Shown here: piece by piece, positions 55,201-64,000 of the stretch
Numbering within the stretch: the stretch's first letter is position 1
Layout: each line of letters begins with the position of its first letter
Source of the DNA: Ectothiorhodospiraceae bacterium BW-2
GTDB taxonomy: Bacteria > Pseudomonadota > Gammaproteobacteria > Thiohalomonadales > Thiohalomonadaceae
DNA: 64,000 nt
Direction of reading: 5' to 3'
NCBI GenBank assembly: GCA_008375315.1
Contig: CP032507.1
Span: forward strand, 3,372,071 to 3,436,070
Notes under the pieces: generated by a model
Seen by the model: only the letters and a program-made list of their open reading frames with translations
Told to the model about the DNA's origin: nothing
Databases searched by the model: none
Program-made: the position numbers and the translations under genes

Positions 55201-55707
55201 TTAGGGTGGGGGCAGATTCTCAGCCGCTTTAGCAAACTGCTGCAACACTCCGGCACCTAGCCTGTCATCACTATCAAATAGCATCACGGTGGCAAAGCGC
55301 TGCTGCGCCGCTCGGTGTCGCCCAAGGCGCATCTCCAGATAGCCGGCCCCTTTGAGCGCCATGAGATAAAAACGGAGATCAGGGGTGACGCCACCCTGAT
55401 AGTGCGCCACCCCATCGGCAGTGATAGTGTGCCAGTCGGTGGGCAGTCCGACCCGTTGGGCAAACTGTACCAAAGTTCGTTCGGCTATCTGTAGCGCCTC
55501 TTCGAGACGGTGCTGGTAGTAGTAGAAGCGGTAGAGGGCGACTAGCACTGACGGATGTTCTGGCTGCAACGAGTAGGCCCGTAGCAGCCTCTCTTCGGCA
55601 CTCGGCTCGCCGTACTCCTCGGCCGCCTGTTCGAGACAGTGCGCCGCTTCGGCACTCATCGGCTCATCGAAGTAGAGGGTGTCGGCATCAAAATCTAACA
55701 GTTCCAT
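55201..55707 (-). CDS. TPR-like protein of the nif operon
   Basis: 168 residues, helical. Repeat-like segments occur at AEERLLRAYSLQPEHPSVLVALYRFYYYQHRLEEALQIAERTL and again near YLMALKGAGYLEMRLGRHRAAQQRF. The ATG overlaps the nifV stop (TAATG), so it is co-translated. In Azotobacter cysE1 occupies this place between nifV and nifW. Homologous small TPR proteins do occur in nif clusters, but a specific role is not known to me. Confidence 0.8.
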   Translation of the reverse strand: MELLDFDADTLYFDEPMSAEAAHCLEQAAEEYGEPSAEERLLRAYSLQPEHPSVLVALYRFYYYQHRLEEALQIAERTLVQFAQRVGLPTDWHTITADGVAHYQGGVTPDLRFYLMALKGAGYLEMRLGRHRAAQQRFATVMLFDSDDRLGAGVLQQFAKAAENLPPP

Positions 55708-56867
55708 TAGATCATCCGGGTATCGTGATAGTTAGCGCCACTCTCAGCGCCTAGCTGGCGGTAGAACTGTAGTAGCTCCTCCCGCTGCGGTGTCCGCTTA
55801 TAAGAGGTGGCGTAGTGGCGCACCTGCTGTAGTAATGAGTTGGCCTGTTGAGAGTTTAAGAGTAGCCCTATATCGGCATAGGCCTGTACTACCGCGTGGG
55901 AGCCGGAGTGTTTGCCGAGCACGAACTGGTGCTGTCGCCCCATCTCCGCCGGATCGACCCCTTGGTAGTTGAGGCGATCTTTTAGTAACCCATCGACATG
56001 AATCCCCGACTCATGGGTAAAGACAGCGCTGCCGACTAGACTCTTCTGCCACCCCACTTCGCGCCCCGACGCGCTAGCAACCGCCTCGGAGAGGGGCTGA
56101 AATTTAGCCATATCGATACTCCTCGGCGGCTGATAGAAGCGGCGTAATCCGAAGATCACCTCTTCGAGCGCCGCATTACCGGCTCGCTCCCCTAAACCGT
56201 GGACGGTGGTGTTAATGTGGGTCGCCCCAGCTCGCACCGCCGCTAGCGTATTGGCGGTGGCCAGACCTAAATCGTCGTGGGCGTGCATCTCTAACTCTAG
56301 ATCGCTACCGCTACGCAAGGTGGTTATCACCTCATAGAGGCCAAACGGCTCCATAATGCCCAGCGTGTCGGCAAAACGGAATCGACTCGCACCGGCTAAC
56401 TGGGCGCTCTCAACCACCTGCTGTAGGAAGGAGCGATCGGCACGGCTCGCATCCTCCCCCCCGACACAGACAATGAGTCCCCTATCGACCGCCGTCGGCA
56501 CAGCGTGTTCAATCTGCCGCAGTACCCAAGCGCGATCGCGGCCTAACTTCTTCTCAATCTGCTGATCTGAGATCGGAATCGAGAGATCGACCCGCTTCAC
56601 GGCTAGATCGCGGCACAAGGCGATATCGTCGTGCCGCATTCGCGCCCAGACCATCAGCTCCGCCTGCTCTACCACGGTCGCTACCGCGTTAATCGACTCC
56701 CGCTCCTCTGGCCCCATCGCTGGAATACCGACCTCTAGCTCTGGGATACCGAGCTCATCTAATAGACGGGCGATAGTCAGCTTCTCTTGCAGATTAAAGG
56801 CGACCCCAGCGGACTGCTCTCCATCCCGCAAGGTGGTATCGTTAATCGTGACAGACATCGTGTTCAT
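55707..56867 (-). CDS. nifV: Homocitrate synthase NifV
   Basis: 386 residues from ATG 56867 ([19 protein letters not shown]); the longer frame has no similarity and runs into nif[36 protein letters not shown] and [12 protein letters not shown] are the HMGL-like/homocitrate synthase motifs. It makes (R)-homocitrate, the organic ligand of FeMo-co. It follows the nifS stop by 13 bp. Confidence 0.95.
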   Translation of the reverse strand: MNTMSVTINDTTLRDGEQSAGVAFNLQEKLTIARLLDELGIPELEVGIPAMGPEERESINAVATVVEQAELMVWARMRHDDIALCRDLAVKRVDLSIPISDQQIEKKLGRDRAWVLRQIEHAVPTAVDRGLIVCVGGEDASRADRSFLQQVVESAQLAGASRFRFADTLGIMEPFGLYEVITTLRSGSDLELEMHAHDDLGLATANTLAAVRAGATHINTTVHGLGERAGNAALEEVIFGLRRFYQPPRSIDMAKFQPLSEAVASASGREVGWQKSLVGSAVFTHESGIHVDGLLKDRLNYQGVDPAEMGRQHQFVLGKHSGSHAVVQAYADIGLLLNSQQANSLLQQVRHYATSYKRTPQREELLQFYRQLGAESGANYHDTRMI

Positions 56868-56880
56868 CTCTCTGTGGCGC

Positions 56881-58092
56881 TCAGGCGTAGGCTGGAGCGA
56901 ACGCCTTCTCAGGATCGGCCACCGGTGCCTCTCCCTGCCAGTAGGGGGAGAGCTTGCGCAGCCTGGCCACAATTGGTGGAACCGCCTCAATGACTCGATC
57001 AATCTCCTCCTCAGTGGTATAGCGCGACAGCGAAAAGCGAATGGAGCCGTGGGCGGCGGTATAGGGGATATCCATCGCCCGCATCACATGCGAAGGCTCA
57101 AGAGAGCCGGAGGTACAGGCCGAGCCACTCGAGGCGGCAATCCCCTGTTTATTGAGTAGCAGTAAAATCGCCTCCCCCTCGATATATTCAAAGGCGATAT
57201 TGCAGGTATTCGGCAGCCGATTACCAGGATCGCCGGTGACAAAGGCGTGGCTAACTTGGCTTAAAATCCCCTTTTCGAGCCTATCCCGTAGCGCTTTAAC
57301 CTGCGTCTTCTCGATCTCCAATGCCGCTTTGGCCAGCTCACAGGCGGCCCCTAAGGCGACAATTGAGGCGCTATTTTCGGTACCGGCACGACGCCCCCGC
57401 TCCTGATGCCCCCCTCGTAACAGCGGCCGAAAACGGACGCCGCGACGCAGATAGAGCACCCCAATCCCCTTCGGGGCGTGGAGTTTGTGCCCCGATAGCG
57501 ATAACATATCGATCTGGCTCTGCTGCAGATTAATCGGCACCTTACCGACCGCCTGTACAGCATCGGTATGAAACATCACCCCGGCTGAACGGGCTAACTC
57601 GGCCATCTCTTCGACTGGAAATAGGGTGCCGGTCTCATTATTGGCCCACATTACCGAGACGATCGCGACCTTATCGGAGAGTAGGTTCATATAGTCAGCC
57701 ATATCGAGCCGCCCCCGACTATCGACCTTCAGATAGTGGACGGTATAACCCTCCTGTTCGGCCAGATAGTCACACAGCGATAGCACTGCCGGATGTTCGA
57801 CCACGGTAGTGATGATCTCTTTACGATCTGGCTGAGCCTTTAACGCCGATAGAATCGCTGTGGAGTCGGACTCAGTCCCGCAGGAGGTGAAGATAATCTC
57901 CGACTCATGCTCCGCCCCGAGTAGCGCCTGCACCTGCTGCCGCGCCTTTTTTAAGGCCCGTCCTACCCTATCTCCAAACTGGTGCAGTGAGGAGGGGTTT
58001 CCAAACTGCTCACTAAAAAAGGGTAGCATCTGCTCCACCACCTGCGGATCAACCTTGGTGGTGGCGTTATTATCGAGATAGATCCCCTGCAT
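56881..58092 (-). CDS. nifS: Cysteine desulfurase NifS
   Basis: 403 residues. [13 protein letters not shown] start, pyridoxal phosphate lysine in [12 protein letters not shown], and active cysteine in [24 protein letters not shown] and [12 protein letters not shown] are family motifs. It releases sulfur from cysteine for NifU-based cluster assembly. Two bases separate it from nifU. Confidence 0.96.
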   Translation of the reverse strand: MQGIYLDNNATTKVDPQVVEQMLPFFSEQFGNPSSLHQFGDRVGRALKKARQQVQALLGAEHESEIIFTSCGTESDSTAILSALKAQPDRKEIITTVVEHPAVLSLCDYLAEQEGYTVHYLKVDSRGRLDMADYMNLLSDKVAIVSVMWANNETGTLFPVEEMAELARSAGVMFHTDAVQAVGKVPINLQQSQIDMLSLSGHKLHAPKGIGVLYLRRGVRFRPLLRGGHQERGRRAGTENSASIVALGAACELAKAALEIEKTQVKALRDRLEKGILSQVSHAFVTGDPGNRLPNTCNIAFEYIEGEAILLLLNKQGIAASSGSACTSGSLEPSHVMRAMDIPYTAAHGSIRFSLSRYTTEEEIDRVIEAVPPIVARLRKLSPYWQGEAPVADPEKAFAPAYA

Positions 58093-58094
58093 CG

Positions 58095-58985
58095 TTAGGC
58101 TCCTACGGCTGCGCGACGCGCCAGCTCTTCAGCCGGCAACACCTGAATAAATTCGTTTAACCCCTCAGCCAGATGCTGCTGAATACCACCTAAAGTGGCC
58201 GAAGCCATCTGGCAACCACCACAGGCACCGAGCATTTTGACATAGATATATTTACCATCGACCTCCACTAACTCGACATCACCATGGTCACGACGCAGGT
58301 TAGGGCGAATCGCCTCTAACAGCTCCTCAATGCGCTTCATGCGTTGCAGATTGGTCAGACCCGACTTCGGCTTGGTGCGCTCATCTGCCACCGCATTAGG
58401 ATCAAACGCAATTCCCTGTTCGGCGAGTACGGTGGTTAAAATATTCTCAATCCCCTCATGACAGGCCGAGCAGCCGCCGCCCGCCTTGGTGTAGTGGGTC
58501 ACCTCTTCGACTGTACGCAGATTATTGGCGCGAATGGTGTCGGCAATCAGCACCTCATCGACGGCAAAACATTTGCAAACTAACGCCCCCTCTTCGTGAT
58601 CGTCGTGCCACTCTTCGCCGCGATAGTTAGCGACAGCCGCCTGCAACGCCTCCCGCCCCATCACCGAACAGTGCATCTTCTCCGGAGGCAGACCATCTAG
58701 GTAGTCGGCAATATCCTGATTACTCACCTTAAGCGCCTGTTCGAGCGTCATCCCCTTAATAATCTCGGTCAGCGCTGAACTAGAGGCGATCGCCGAGCCG
58801 CAGCCGAAGGTCTGAAAACCGGCGTCAATAATCGTTTCGTTCGCAGGATCTACCTTTAGGGTCAAGCGCAGCGCATCCCCACACGAGAGTGAACCGACAT
58901 CGCCGGTCGCATTAGCCCCCTCTACCGCCCCCGCATTACGCGGATTGAAGAAGTGCTCCTGAACCTTTTCTGAATAGTCCCACAT
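58095..58985 (-). CDS. nifU: NifU Fe-S cluster scaffold
   Basis: 296 residues from ATG 58985 ([19 protein letters not shown]), with AGGAG upstream. It has all three NifU domains: IscU-like ([31 protein letters not shown]), central [2Fe-2S] domain (LVCKCF, then [10 protein letters not shown]) and a C-terminal Nfu domain with CGGC. It supplies clusters to NifH and NifB. First gene of the operon. Confidence 0.96.
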   Translation of the reverse strand: MWDYSEKVQEHFFNPRNAGAVEGANATGDVGSLSCGDALRLTLKVDPANETIIDAGFQTFGCGSAIASSSALTEIIKGMTLEQALKVSNQDIADYLDGLPPEKMHCSVMGREALQAAVANYRGEEWHDDHEEGALVCKCFAVDEVLIADTIRANNLRTVEEVTHYTKAGGGCSACHEGIENILTTVLAEQGIAFDPNAVADERTKPKSGLTNLQRMKRIEELLEAIRPNLRRDHGDVELVEVDGKYIYVKMLGACGGCQMASATLGGIQQHLAEGLNEFIQVLPAEELARRAAVGA

Positions 58986-59050
58986 TGCTACATACTCCTG
59001 CACACAGTTAAACCGATTAACGGATCGAATAGGGTGAATAGCTAACTCTA

Positions 59051-59066
59051 AGCAAAGGAGATGCCA
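59051..59066 (-). promoter_or_regulatory. Sigma-54 (-24/-12) promoter of the nifU operon
   Basis: The minus strand reads TGGCATCTCCTTTGCT, with GG and GC ten bases apart as in TGGCAC-N5-TTGCA. It lies about 66 bp upstream of the nifU start. It is the only such match found between nifU and the upstream gene, and it pairs well with the NifA site further upstream. Confidence 0.8.
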
Positions 59067-59164
59067 TAGTGAGTAGATATTTATCAAGTGGCTGTTTTGA
59101 CGGCTATTAAACCGTCCCCTCTGCCTCAGTTGTCGCCTTTACACCAGCGCTGAGAGTGCGAGAG

Positions 59165-59180
59165 TGTTGCAAACGGCACA
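59165..59180 (-). promoter_or_regulatory. NifA upstream activator site (TGT-N10-ACA)
   Basis: TGTTGCAAACGGCACA matches the palindromic NifA consensus exactly. Its centre is about 108 bp upstream of the -24 element, a suitable distance for NifA looping. It predicts nitrogen- and oxygen-controlled expression of nifU to clpX. Confidence 0.78.
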
Positions 59181-59303
59181 ATAACGACTAGGCCATAAAA
59201 TCGAAATATATTTTTTTTTGAAAAAGAGTTGCATTTGCAATTTTTCTGCTCTACTATCGGTATTAATGACATTGATTAACATTTGCGATTTGGAGAAACT
59301 CTG

Positions 59304-59558
59304 ATGACACACGCCACCTGGATGAAAAAGTGCAAACGGGCTAGTGATATGACCTATGCGGTCGGCGCCTCACCGATCGGTGCCGGTATCGCTGTGAAGG
59401 GGATCACCGCGGCAGCTAAAGGGAGTGCCGTGCTCTCTGTTGGCACGCTACTGCTGCTGCTTCCGACCGCTCTATCTGCCGCTGTGGGGGTCTCCATTCA
59501 AGATATCTCACTCAGAACGCTGCGAGGAATCAATAATCCAGCTGACAATAAAGCTTAG
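59304..59558 (+). CDS. Small hydrophobic protein between nif and rnf, 84 residues
   Basis: The ATG at 59304 follows TTTGGAGAAACTC. After a basic start (MTHATWMKKCKRASDM) the protein is glycine- and alanine-rich with one or two membrane-like segments (GASPIGAGIAVKGITAAAKG and VLSVGTLLLLLPTALSAAVGV). No family recognised. Its promoter shares the divergent region with nifU. A TTGCA-TT-TGCAA palindrome is at 59229-59240. Confidence 0.6.
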   Translation: MTHATWMKKCKRASDMTYAVGASPIGAGIAVKGITAAAKGSAVLSVGTLLLLLPTALSAAVGVSIQDISLRTLRGINNPADNKA

Positions 59559-59562
59559 TGCC

Positions 59563-59581
59563 GAGGGGGCGGCTACCCCTC
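59563..59581. terminator. GC-rich hairpin between convergent genes
   Basis: GAGGGG and CCCCTC arms with a seven-base loop lie exactly where the small plus-strand gene and rnfH converge. No T run follows, so a terminator role is only possible. Confidence 0.35.
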
Positions 59582-59836
59582 ATCACGACGCTCAACTAGC
59601 TCCGGATCAGCGGTGATCGGGCGGTAAATCTCCACCCGATCCCCCTCACTTAACGGGCTGTTAAGCCGAGTCACTTTGCCAAAAATCCCCACCTTCTGCT
59701 GCGCCAGATCGATATCGGGGAAACGGTCTAAAATCCCTGACAAGGTGATCGCCTGCTCCACGGTGCTGCCATCGGGCACCTCTAGCTTCACCCACATCTG
59801 CTTAAACTTATCGGCATAAGCGACCCCGACATTCAT
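59573..59836 (-). CDS. rnfH: RnfH-family protein
   Basis: 87 residues, ubiquitin-like fold expected. VGVAYADKFKQMWVKLEVPDGSTVEQAI and VGIFGKVTRLNSPLSEGDRVEIYRPI are RnfH (UPF0125) motifs. It ends the rnf operon as in nif-linked rnf1 of Azotobacter. It overlaps rnfE by 4 bp. Its function is unclear. Confidence 0.92.
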   Translation of the reverse strand: MNVGVAYADKFKQMWVKLEVPDGSTVEQAITLSGILDRFPDIDLAQQKVGIFGKVTRLNSPLSEGDRVEIYRPITADPELVERRDEG

Positions 59837-60519
59837 GCCCTCTCTCCTACTACCCTACCCGCTATCGCCATCGCCCGCTGTTGCAGTTTTCTATCGACCA
59901 GACGCTTTGCCGCTAGCAGCAACCCCATCACCATAAACCCCCCCGGCGGAAGAACGACCAGCAGAAAACCGCGATAGTCCTCAATAATCACCCACTCTAG
60001 CGCCGCCGCCCAGTCGCCTAACAGTAGCGCGGCGCTAGCAAATAGCGTCCCACTGCCGACTATCTCCCGCACGGCACCTAACAGCACCAGCACCAGCGTA
60101 AAGCCGAGCCCCATCATTAGGCCATCAAACATGGCCGGTACAATCCGATTACGAGAGGCGAATGACTCCGCCCGCCCTAAAATAGCGCAGTTAGTGACAA
60201 TTAAGGGGATAAAGAGACCTAGCACTTTGTGCAGATCGTGCATCCAGGCATTCATGGTTAAATCGACCACGGTGACTAGCGCCGCAATAATCAGCACAAA
60301 GATCGGGATGCGTACCTGAGGGGTCACTAGCTCCCGAAACATAGCGATAATCAGCCCCGAAAGTACCATGACCACCGTTGAGGCAAGCCCGAGCCCCAGA
60401 CCGTTAGAGGCGGTACTGGTCACCGCTAACAGTGGACAGAGCCCTAATGCCTGGGCAAAGACAATGTTGTTATCCCATAGCCCATCTCTGGCTAATTGAC
60501 GATAGTTAGTCGAGCTCAT
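59833..60519 (-). CDS. rnfE: RnfE, membrane subunit of the Rnf complex
   Basis: 228 residues, six predicted membrane helices. FAQALGLCPLLAVTSTASNGLGLGL, FVLIIAALVTVVDL and IVTNCAILGRAESFASRN are typical RnfE/NqrD segments, with the conserved cysteines that hold the membrane [2Fe-2S] cluster with RnfA. It overlaps rnfG by 14 bp. Confidence 0.95.
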   Translation of the reverse strand: MSSTNYRQLARDGLWDNNIVFAQALGLCPLLAVTSTASNGLGLGLASTVVMVLSGLIIAMFRELVTPQVRIPIFVLIIAALVTVVDLTMNAWMHDLHKVLGLFIPLIVTNCAILGRAESFASRNRIVPAMFDGLMMGLGFTLVLVLLGAVREIVGSGTLFASAALLLGDWAAALEWVIIEDYRGFLLVVLPPGGFMVMGLLLAAKRLVDRKLQQRAMAIAGRVVGERA

Positions 60520-61213
60520 GCGCTATCTCCTTACCACTCTCAGCCTGCTTACCCTCCCCCTCGCCCGTCTCACTCTCAGAGACTACCGCCACTGCCAAAA
60601 TCGTTGCCTGATGACGAGCAAAGAGATCTAATCCTGCTTTAACGGCGGCAACCACCGCCCTTGGGGTAATCGTCGCACCGCTAAAGGAGTCGAACTGACC
60701 GCCATCTTTATCCACATGCCACTCCTTAACGGTCGTATTCGCCAAGGAACGCCCATCGAACGCCAAGATCCAATCATCTCGCGTCAGCTCGATCTTATCC
60801 CCCAAGCCGGGCGTCTCGGCGTGAGAGAGTACCCTCACCCCCAAAATGTCACCTTGGCGATTTAGTCCCATTAACAGACGAATATCGCCCGCATACCCCT
60901 GCCCAACCATCTCAAAAGCCACCGTGGTAACCTGCTGTTTTAGGACTCCCCGATAGAAGAGCACCCCCTCTTTAGTGGTGCTCTCATCGGTAATCGTCAC
61001 CACGGTCTGTAGCGGATCATTATCATAGAGCTCAGGGGAGATCACCTGATTGAGTGACTGCTGCAGATCCTCCTGCTGCCGCAACACTATCGTCTCACGG
61101 GTAGCGACATTAGCCATCACCAAAATAGTCGTTGCCAAAGCGGCAAAACCGCCGAGTAGCATCGCTTGATAACCGATCCGCTGGCGATAGGCGGGCTGTT
61201 TAGGACTCGACAC
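60506..61213 (-). CDS. rnfG: RnfG, FMN-binding subunit of the Rnf complex
   Basis: 235 residues. One N-terminal membrane helix (AMLLGGFAALATTILVMAN), then an FMN-binding domain with SGATITPRAVV; the threonine of SGAT is the covalent FMN site. The C-terminus extends with a charged tail (ESETGEGEGKQAESGKE). It lies 2 bp after rnfD. Confidence 0.94.
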   Translation of the reverse strand: MSSPKQPAYRQRIGYQAMLLGGFAALATTILVMANVATRETIVLRQQEDLQQSLNQVISPELYDNDPLQTVVTITDESTTKEGVLFYRGVLKQQVTTVAFEMVGQGYAGDIRLLMGLNRQGDILGVRVLSHAETPGLGDKIELTRDDWILAFDGRSLANTTVKEWHVDKDGGQFDSFSGATITPRAVVAAVKAGLDLFARHQATILAVAVVSESETGEGEGKQAESGKEIAHELD

Positions 61214-61215
61214 GG

Positions 61216-62295
61216 CTAGGACTCCTCTGGTGAACGGCGGTTCAAAGGCTGGCCATGCCGATCACGACCATAGATGCGCGGCTTAATATAGTGATCAATT
61301 AGCGGTGTGGCACCATTCATCAGCAGCACCGCAAAGGCGACCCCCTCAGGGTAACCGGCCCAAGTACGAATGACGAAGGTGAGTAGGCCACAGCCGGCAC
61401 CAAAGAGAATTTGCCCAGTACGGGTCACGGGGGAGGTGACCAGATCGGTGGCAATAAAGAAGGCTCCTAACATCGTCGCCGCCGAGAGTAGATGGTAGAG
61501 CGGGCCGACATAGCGCTCCGAATCGATCCAGTGAAATAGCGCAGCCAAAATCAAGATAGTCAACAGCATCGCGACAGGAATATGCCAGCTAATGACTTTT
61601 TTATAGAGCAGCCACCCCCCTCCTAACAGCAGCAGCAGCGCAGAGCCTTCCCCCAGACTACCGGCACTATCGCCCCACGCCATTGAGCTAATAGAGGCGA
61701 CACCGCTCTCTGCTTGAGAGAGCGGAATCTCCCGCCCTAGCTCAGTCTTAAGGTAGCCTAAAGTCGTTGCGCTACTGACCGCATCGTAGTGACCGACGCC
61801 GAAAAAGGTGATCTGTAACCCCTCCAAAAACCCCGGTGCCGAGGGGCTAAATAGCGGCATAGGGGCATAAAATTGGGTCATCTCCAGCGGAAAGGAGATA
61901 AGCAGCGCCACCCGAGCCACCATCGCCGGATTAAACAGATTTTGACCAATGCCACCAAAGAGCTGTTTAGCAATGACAATAGCTAACAGCGATCCGACCA
62001 CCCCGATCCACCACGGTGCCCAAGGCGGCAGTGTCAATGCCAACAGCCAACCGGTAAGTAGCGCCGAGCCATCTAGCAGCGCCGGTTTAATCGGTTTAGC
62101 CGCTATCTTGAGTGACAACGCCTCAGCGACAATCGCCGCGATAATGGTCACCAAAAACAGAAATATCGCCGGCCAGCCGTAGTGCCACAACCCAAAAAGG
62201 GTCGCCGGTAGCAGCGCTAGGATCACCCAACCCATAGTCGCCGGAACGGAGCGGGCGCTATGGGTAAAAGGCCCAGCCGTGAGTGGTGCCATCAT
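61216..62295 (-). CDS. rnfD: RnfD, membrane subunit with covalent FMN
   Basis: 359 residues, multi-pass. The conserved DAVSSATTLGYLKTE carries the threonine for covalent FMN. VILALLPATLFGLWHYGW and LFGGIGQNLFNPAMVARVALLISFP are RnfD/NqrB signatures. The stop leaves 2 bp before rnfG, and its start overlaps the rnfC stop by 4 bp. Confidence 0.95.
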   Translation of the reverse strand: MMAPLTAGPFTHSARSVPATMGWVILALLPATLFGLWHYGWPAIFLFLVTIIAAIVAEALSLKIAAKPIKPALLDGSALLTGWLLALTLPPWAPWWIGVVGSLLAIVIAKQLFGGIGQNLFNPAMVARVALLISFPLEMTQFYAPMPLFSPSAPGFLEGLQITFFGVGHYDAVSSATTLGYLKTELGREIPLSQAESGVASISSMAWGDSAGSLGEGSALLLLLGGGWLLYKKVISWHIPVAMLLTILILAALFHWIDSERYVGPLYHLLSAATMLGAFFIATDLVTSPVTRTGQILFGAGCGLLTFVIRTWAGYPEGVAFAVLLMNGATPLIDHYIKPRIYGRDRHGQPLNRRSPEES

Positions 62296-63767
62296 AAGAG
62301 AGCCTCCTCCGCCCGCTTCTTCGCCTCAGCTTCCCGTTTGCGTTTTAATAACTGCTCCCGTTTAGCCCGTTTAATCGCCTCCATTCGTGCGCTTCGCGCT
62401 TCGGCTAGCCGTTTGGTCTCCCCCTGCTGATGCTGCTGCCGCTGTCGAGCGGCCAGCTCCCCTTTAGCGTAGTTAAAGTGGTGTACCAGCGGAATGTGTG
62501 ACGGGCAGGCCCAAGAGCAGCTACCACAACCGATGCAGTCGAGCAGCCCCAATTTGACCGAACTATCGAGATTACCGCTACGAATATGGGCCGCCATCTC
62601 CAACGGCACCAGACCGCAAGGACAGGCCTCGACGCAGCCCCCACAGCGAATACAGGGACGAGGGGTATCGGCACTCACCTCGCGAGAGGTCAACGCCAAC
62701 ACACCATTACTCCCCTTCACCAGCGGCACCCTAAGTGAAGGGATCGGCTGCCCCATCATCGGTCCACCACTAATGAGCTGTGCCGGCTGCTCCGATAGAC
62801 CGCCACAGTAGTCGATTAGATCCTGTAACGGCGTACCAAGCGGCACCTCAAGATTTTTCGGCTGCCGCACCGCCCCACCACTGACAGTCACTAGGCGCGA
62901 AATGAGTGGCCGTCCGGCATAGAGCGCCTCATGCACCGCAAAAGCGGTAGCGACATTGTGCACCACCACCCCAATATCGGCAGTTAAGCCTCGCGCGGGG
63001 ATCTCCTCGCCAGTTAATATCTGTAGCAGATGCTTCTCAGAGCCCATCGGATATTGAGTCGGAATAGAGACAATAGTGATCTCTGGCCACTGTGCCGCCG
63101 CCTGCTGCATCGCCACAGTCGCTTCGGGCTTATTGCGCTCAATCGCAATCGTAACCCGCTCGACCCCTAAAGCGTGAGCCATCAACCGAACGCCACTGAT
63201 AACCGCCTCTGAGCGCTCCTGCATCAGCCGATCATCGCAAGTCAAGTAGGGTTCACACTCCGCGCCATTAATCACCAGCGTATGCAGCTGATAGCGTTGA
63301 CGCAAATTGAGCTTAACCGCACTAGGAAAGGTCGCCCCCCCCATGCCGACAATGCCGGCGGCGGCCACCCGACCGGCCAGCTCTTTAGGGCTCAAAGCGA
63401 AGGGATCATCCAGAGGCTCAATAGCGGGGTGCCACGCCTCCTCGCCATCGGGCTGTAGTGTCACCGTCGTGACCAGCAGCCCAGAGGGATGGTGCGCCGG
63501 ATAGCCCCCGACCCCCATCACCCGCCCCGAAGTAGGGGCGTGTACCGGTGCCGAGATCATCCCCTGACTACGAGCGATCATCTGCCCCTTTTTGACCCGC
63601 TCTCCGCGATGCACCATTGGCGTCGCCGCAGCACCGATATGTTGCTGTAGCGGAATATGGAGTAGCGGCGACAGCGGTAGCGACTCCACAGCGACCCCAC
63701 TAGAGAGCTGTTTGCGCTCCTCAGGGTGGACTCCGCCACGAAGGGTAAACAGTTTTAACATCGACAT
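62292..63767 (-). CDS. rnfC: RnfC, NADH/ferredoxin-side Fe-S subunit
   Basis: 491 residues from ATG 63767 (MSMLKLFTLRGGVHPEERKQ), with CTGGAG upstream; the open frame extends back into rnfB. An NADH-binding Rossmann-like region (GRVAAAGIVGMGGATFPSAVKL) and two [4Fe-4S] motifs, CIRCGGCVEACPCGL and CIGCGSCSWACPSHI, are present. The basic coiled C-terminal tail (KRAKREQLLKRKREAEAKKRAEE) is of moderate length compared with E. coli RsxC. Confidence 0.95.
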   Translation of the reverse strand: MSMLKLFTLRGGVHPEERKQLSSGVAVESLPLSPLLHIPLQQHIGAAATPMVHRGERVKKGQMIARSQGMISAPVHAPTSGRVMGVGGYPAHHPSGLLVTTVTLQPDGEEAWHPAIEPLDDPFALSPKELAGRVAAAGIVGMGGATFPSAVKLNLRQRYQLHTLVINGAECEPYLTCDDRLMQERSEAVISGVRLMAHALGVERVTIAIERNKPEATVAMQQAAAQWPEITIVSIPTQYPMGSEKHLLQILTGEEIPARGLTADIGVVVHNVATAFAVHEALYAGRPLISRLVTVSGGAVRQPKNLEVPLGTPLQDLIDYCGGLSEQPAQLISGGPMMGQPIPSLRVPLVKGSNGVLALTSREVSADTPRPCIRCGGCVEACPCGLVPLEMAAHIRSGNLDSSVKLGLLDCIGCGSCSWACPSHIPLVHHFNYAKGELAARQRQQHQQGETKRLAEARSARMEAIKRAKREQLLKRKREAEAKKRAEEALL

Positions 63768-63787
63768 TTTAGAACTCCAGGGCAGCC

Positions 63788-64000
63788 TCAGGCCGCTATC
63801 GGTTGAGGCCAGTACCAGGTCTGGAGCGTCGGTTTCAGCTCCCGCATCTCGATACACTCAGTCGGGCAGACATCAAAGCAGTTGCCGCAGCCGGTACAGG
63901 CATCAGAAAAGACCGCGTGCATCATCTTCGGCCCCCCCATAATCGCATCGGTCGGGCAGCGCTTAAAACATTTGGTACAGCCGACACAGAGGTGCTCATG
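63788..64000 (-). CDS. rnfB: RnfB ferredoxin-like subunit (5' end outside the window)
   Basis: The last about 70 codons are visible. Two [4Fe-4S] motifs, [12 protein letters not shown] and [12 protein letters not shown], followed by TECIEM, match the RnfB C-terminal ferredoxin domain. The stop TGA is at 63790-63788, 20 bp before rnfC. rnfA is expected further upstream, off the window. Confidence 0.93.
   Translation of the reverse strand, partial: HEHLCVGCTKCFKRCPTDAIMGGPKMMHAVFSDACTGCGNCFDVCPTECIEMRELKPTLQTWYWPQPIAA

Noticed and set aside
59200-59300. Second sigma-54 promoter for the small plus-strand gene
   Set aside because: No GG-N10-GC pair with acceptable flanks is present on the plus strand near its start. 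The TTGCA palindrome at 59229 is not such a promoter.

Overview
The window looks like chromosomal DNA of a nitrogen-fixing gammaproteobacterium. The evidence is an lptD-surA-pdxA cluster, a Rnf electron-transport operon, a nif accessory operon in an Azotobacter-like order (nifU-nifS-nifV-x-nifW-nifZ-nifM-clpX), and a type I-E CRISPR-Cas locus with an E. coli-like repeat. I cannot name the genus. An ectoine-type aspartokinase hints at a saline or osmotically variable habitat, but no ect genes are visible.

Bases 1-35011 are accessory and heavily rearranged. Bases 1-7980 hold five tandem, nearly identical minus-strand genes for AAA-ATPase-like/PD-(D/E)XK-like proteins. They are translationally coupled and are mosaics of a few exchangeable blocks. 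An IS607-type element (serine recombinase plus TnpB, with a probable omega RNA) follows at 8076 to about 10150, then decayed remnants of an OmpA-like gene and an efflux adaptor gene, then an intact IS66 element (10942-13491) with perfect inverted repeats and an 8-bp target duplication. A two-component pair comes next: its response regulator is broken by a 329-bp structured-RNA element that shares its 3' end with the IS607/TnpB element, and its kinase has an NMT1/THI5-type sensor domain.

Bases 16499-35011 are the CRISPR region. A three-repeat mini-array with one repeat family abuts a 65-repeat I-E array (64 spacers). A leader follows, then cas2, cas1, cas6e, cas5e, cas7e, cse2, cse1 and cas3, all read on the minus strand. 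cse1 is split by one IS3-family copy. cas3 is split by a second, inverted IS3 copy and by an IS1634-type element. All three insertions have target duplications, and removing them in silico restores open frames of 2658 nt (cas3) and 1551 nt (cse1). Spacer acquisition and crRNA processing genes are intact, while the interference genes are broken.

Bases 35334-64000 are ordinary gene-dense chromosome. They hold a DUF2339 membrane protein, an EAL protein, a Sel1/PEGA lipoprotein-like protein, a small-protein/YciI/BolA/PpiC/adaptor operon, a TPR protein with aspartokinase, a KfrA-like coiled-coil protein with pdxA-surA-lptD, and a tRNA-Arg(CCT). The nif accessory operon follows, with a good sigma-54 -24/-12 promoter and a TGT-N10-ACA NifA site upstream of nifU. 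The window ends in the rnf operon (rnfB partial, C, D, G, E, H), which plausibly supplies low-potential electrons to nitrogenase.
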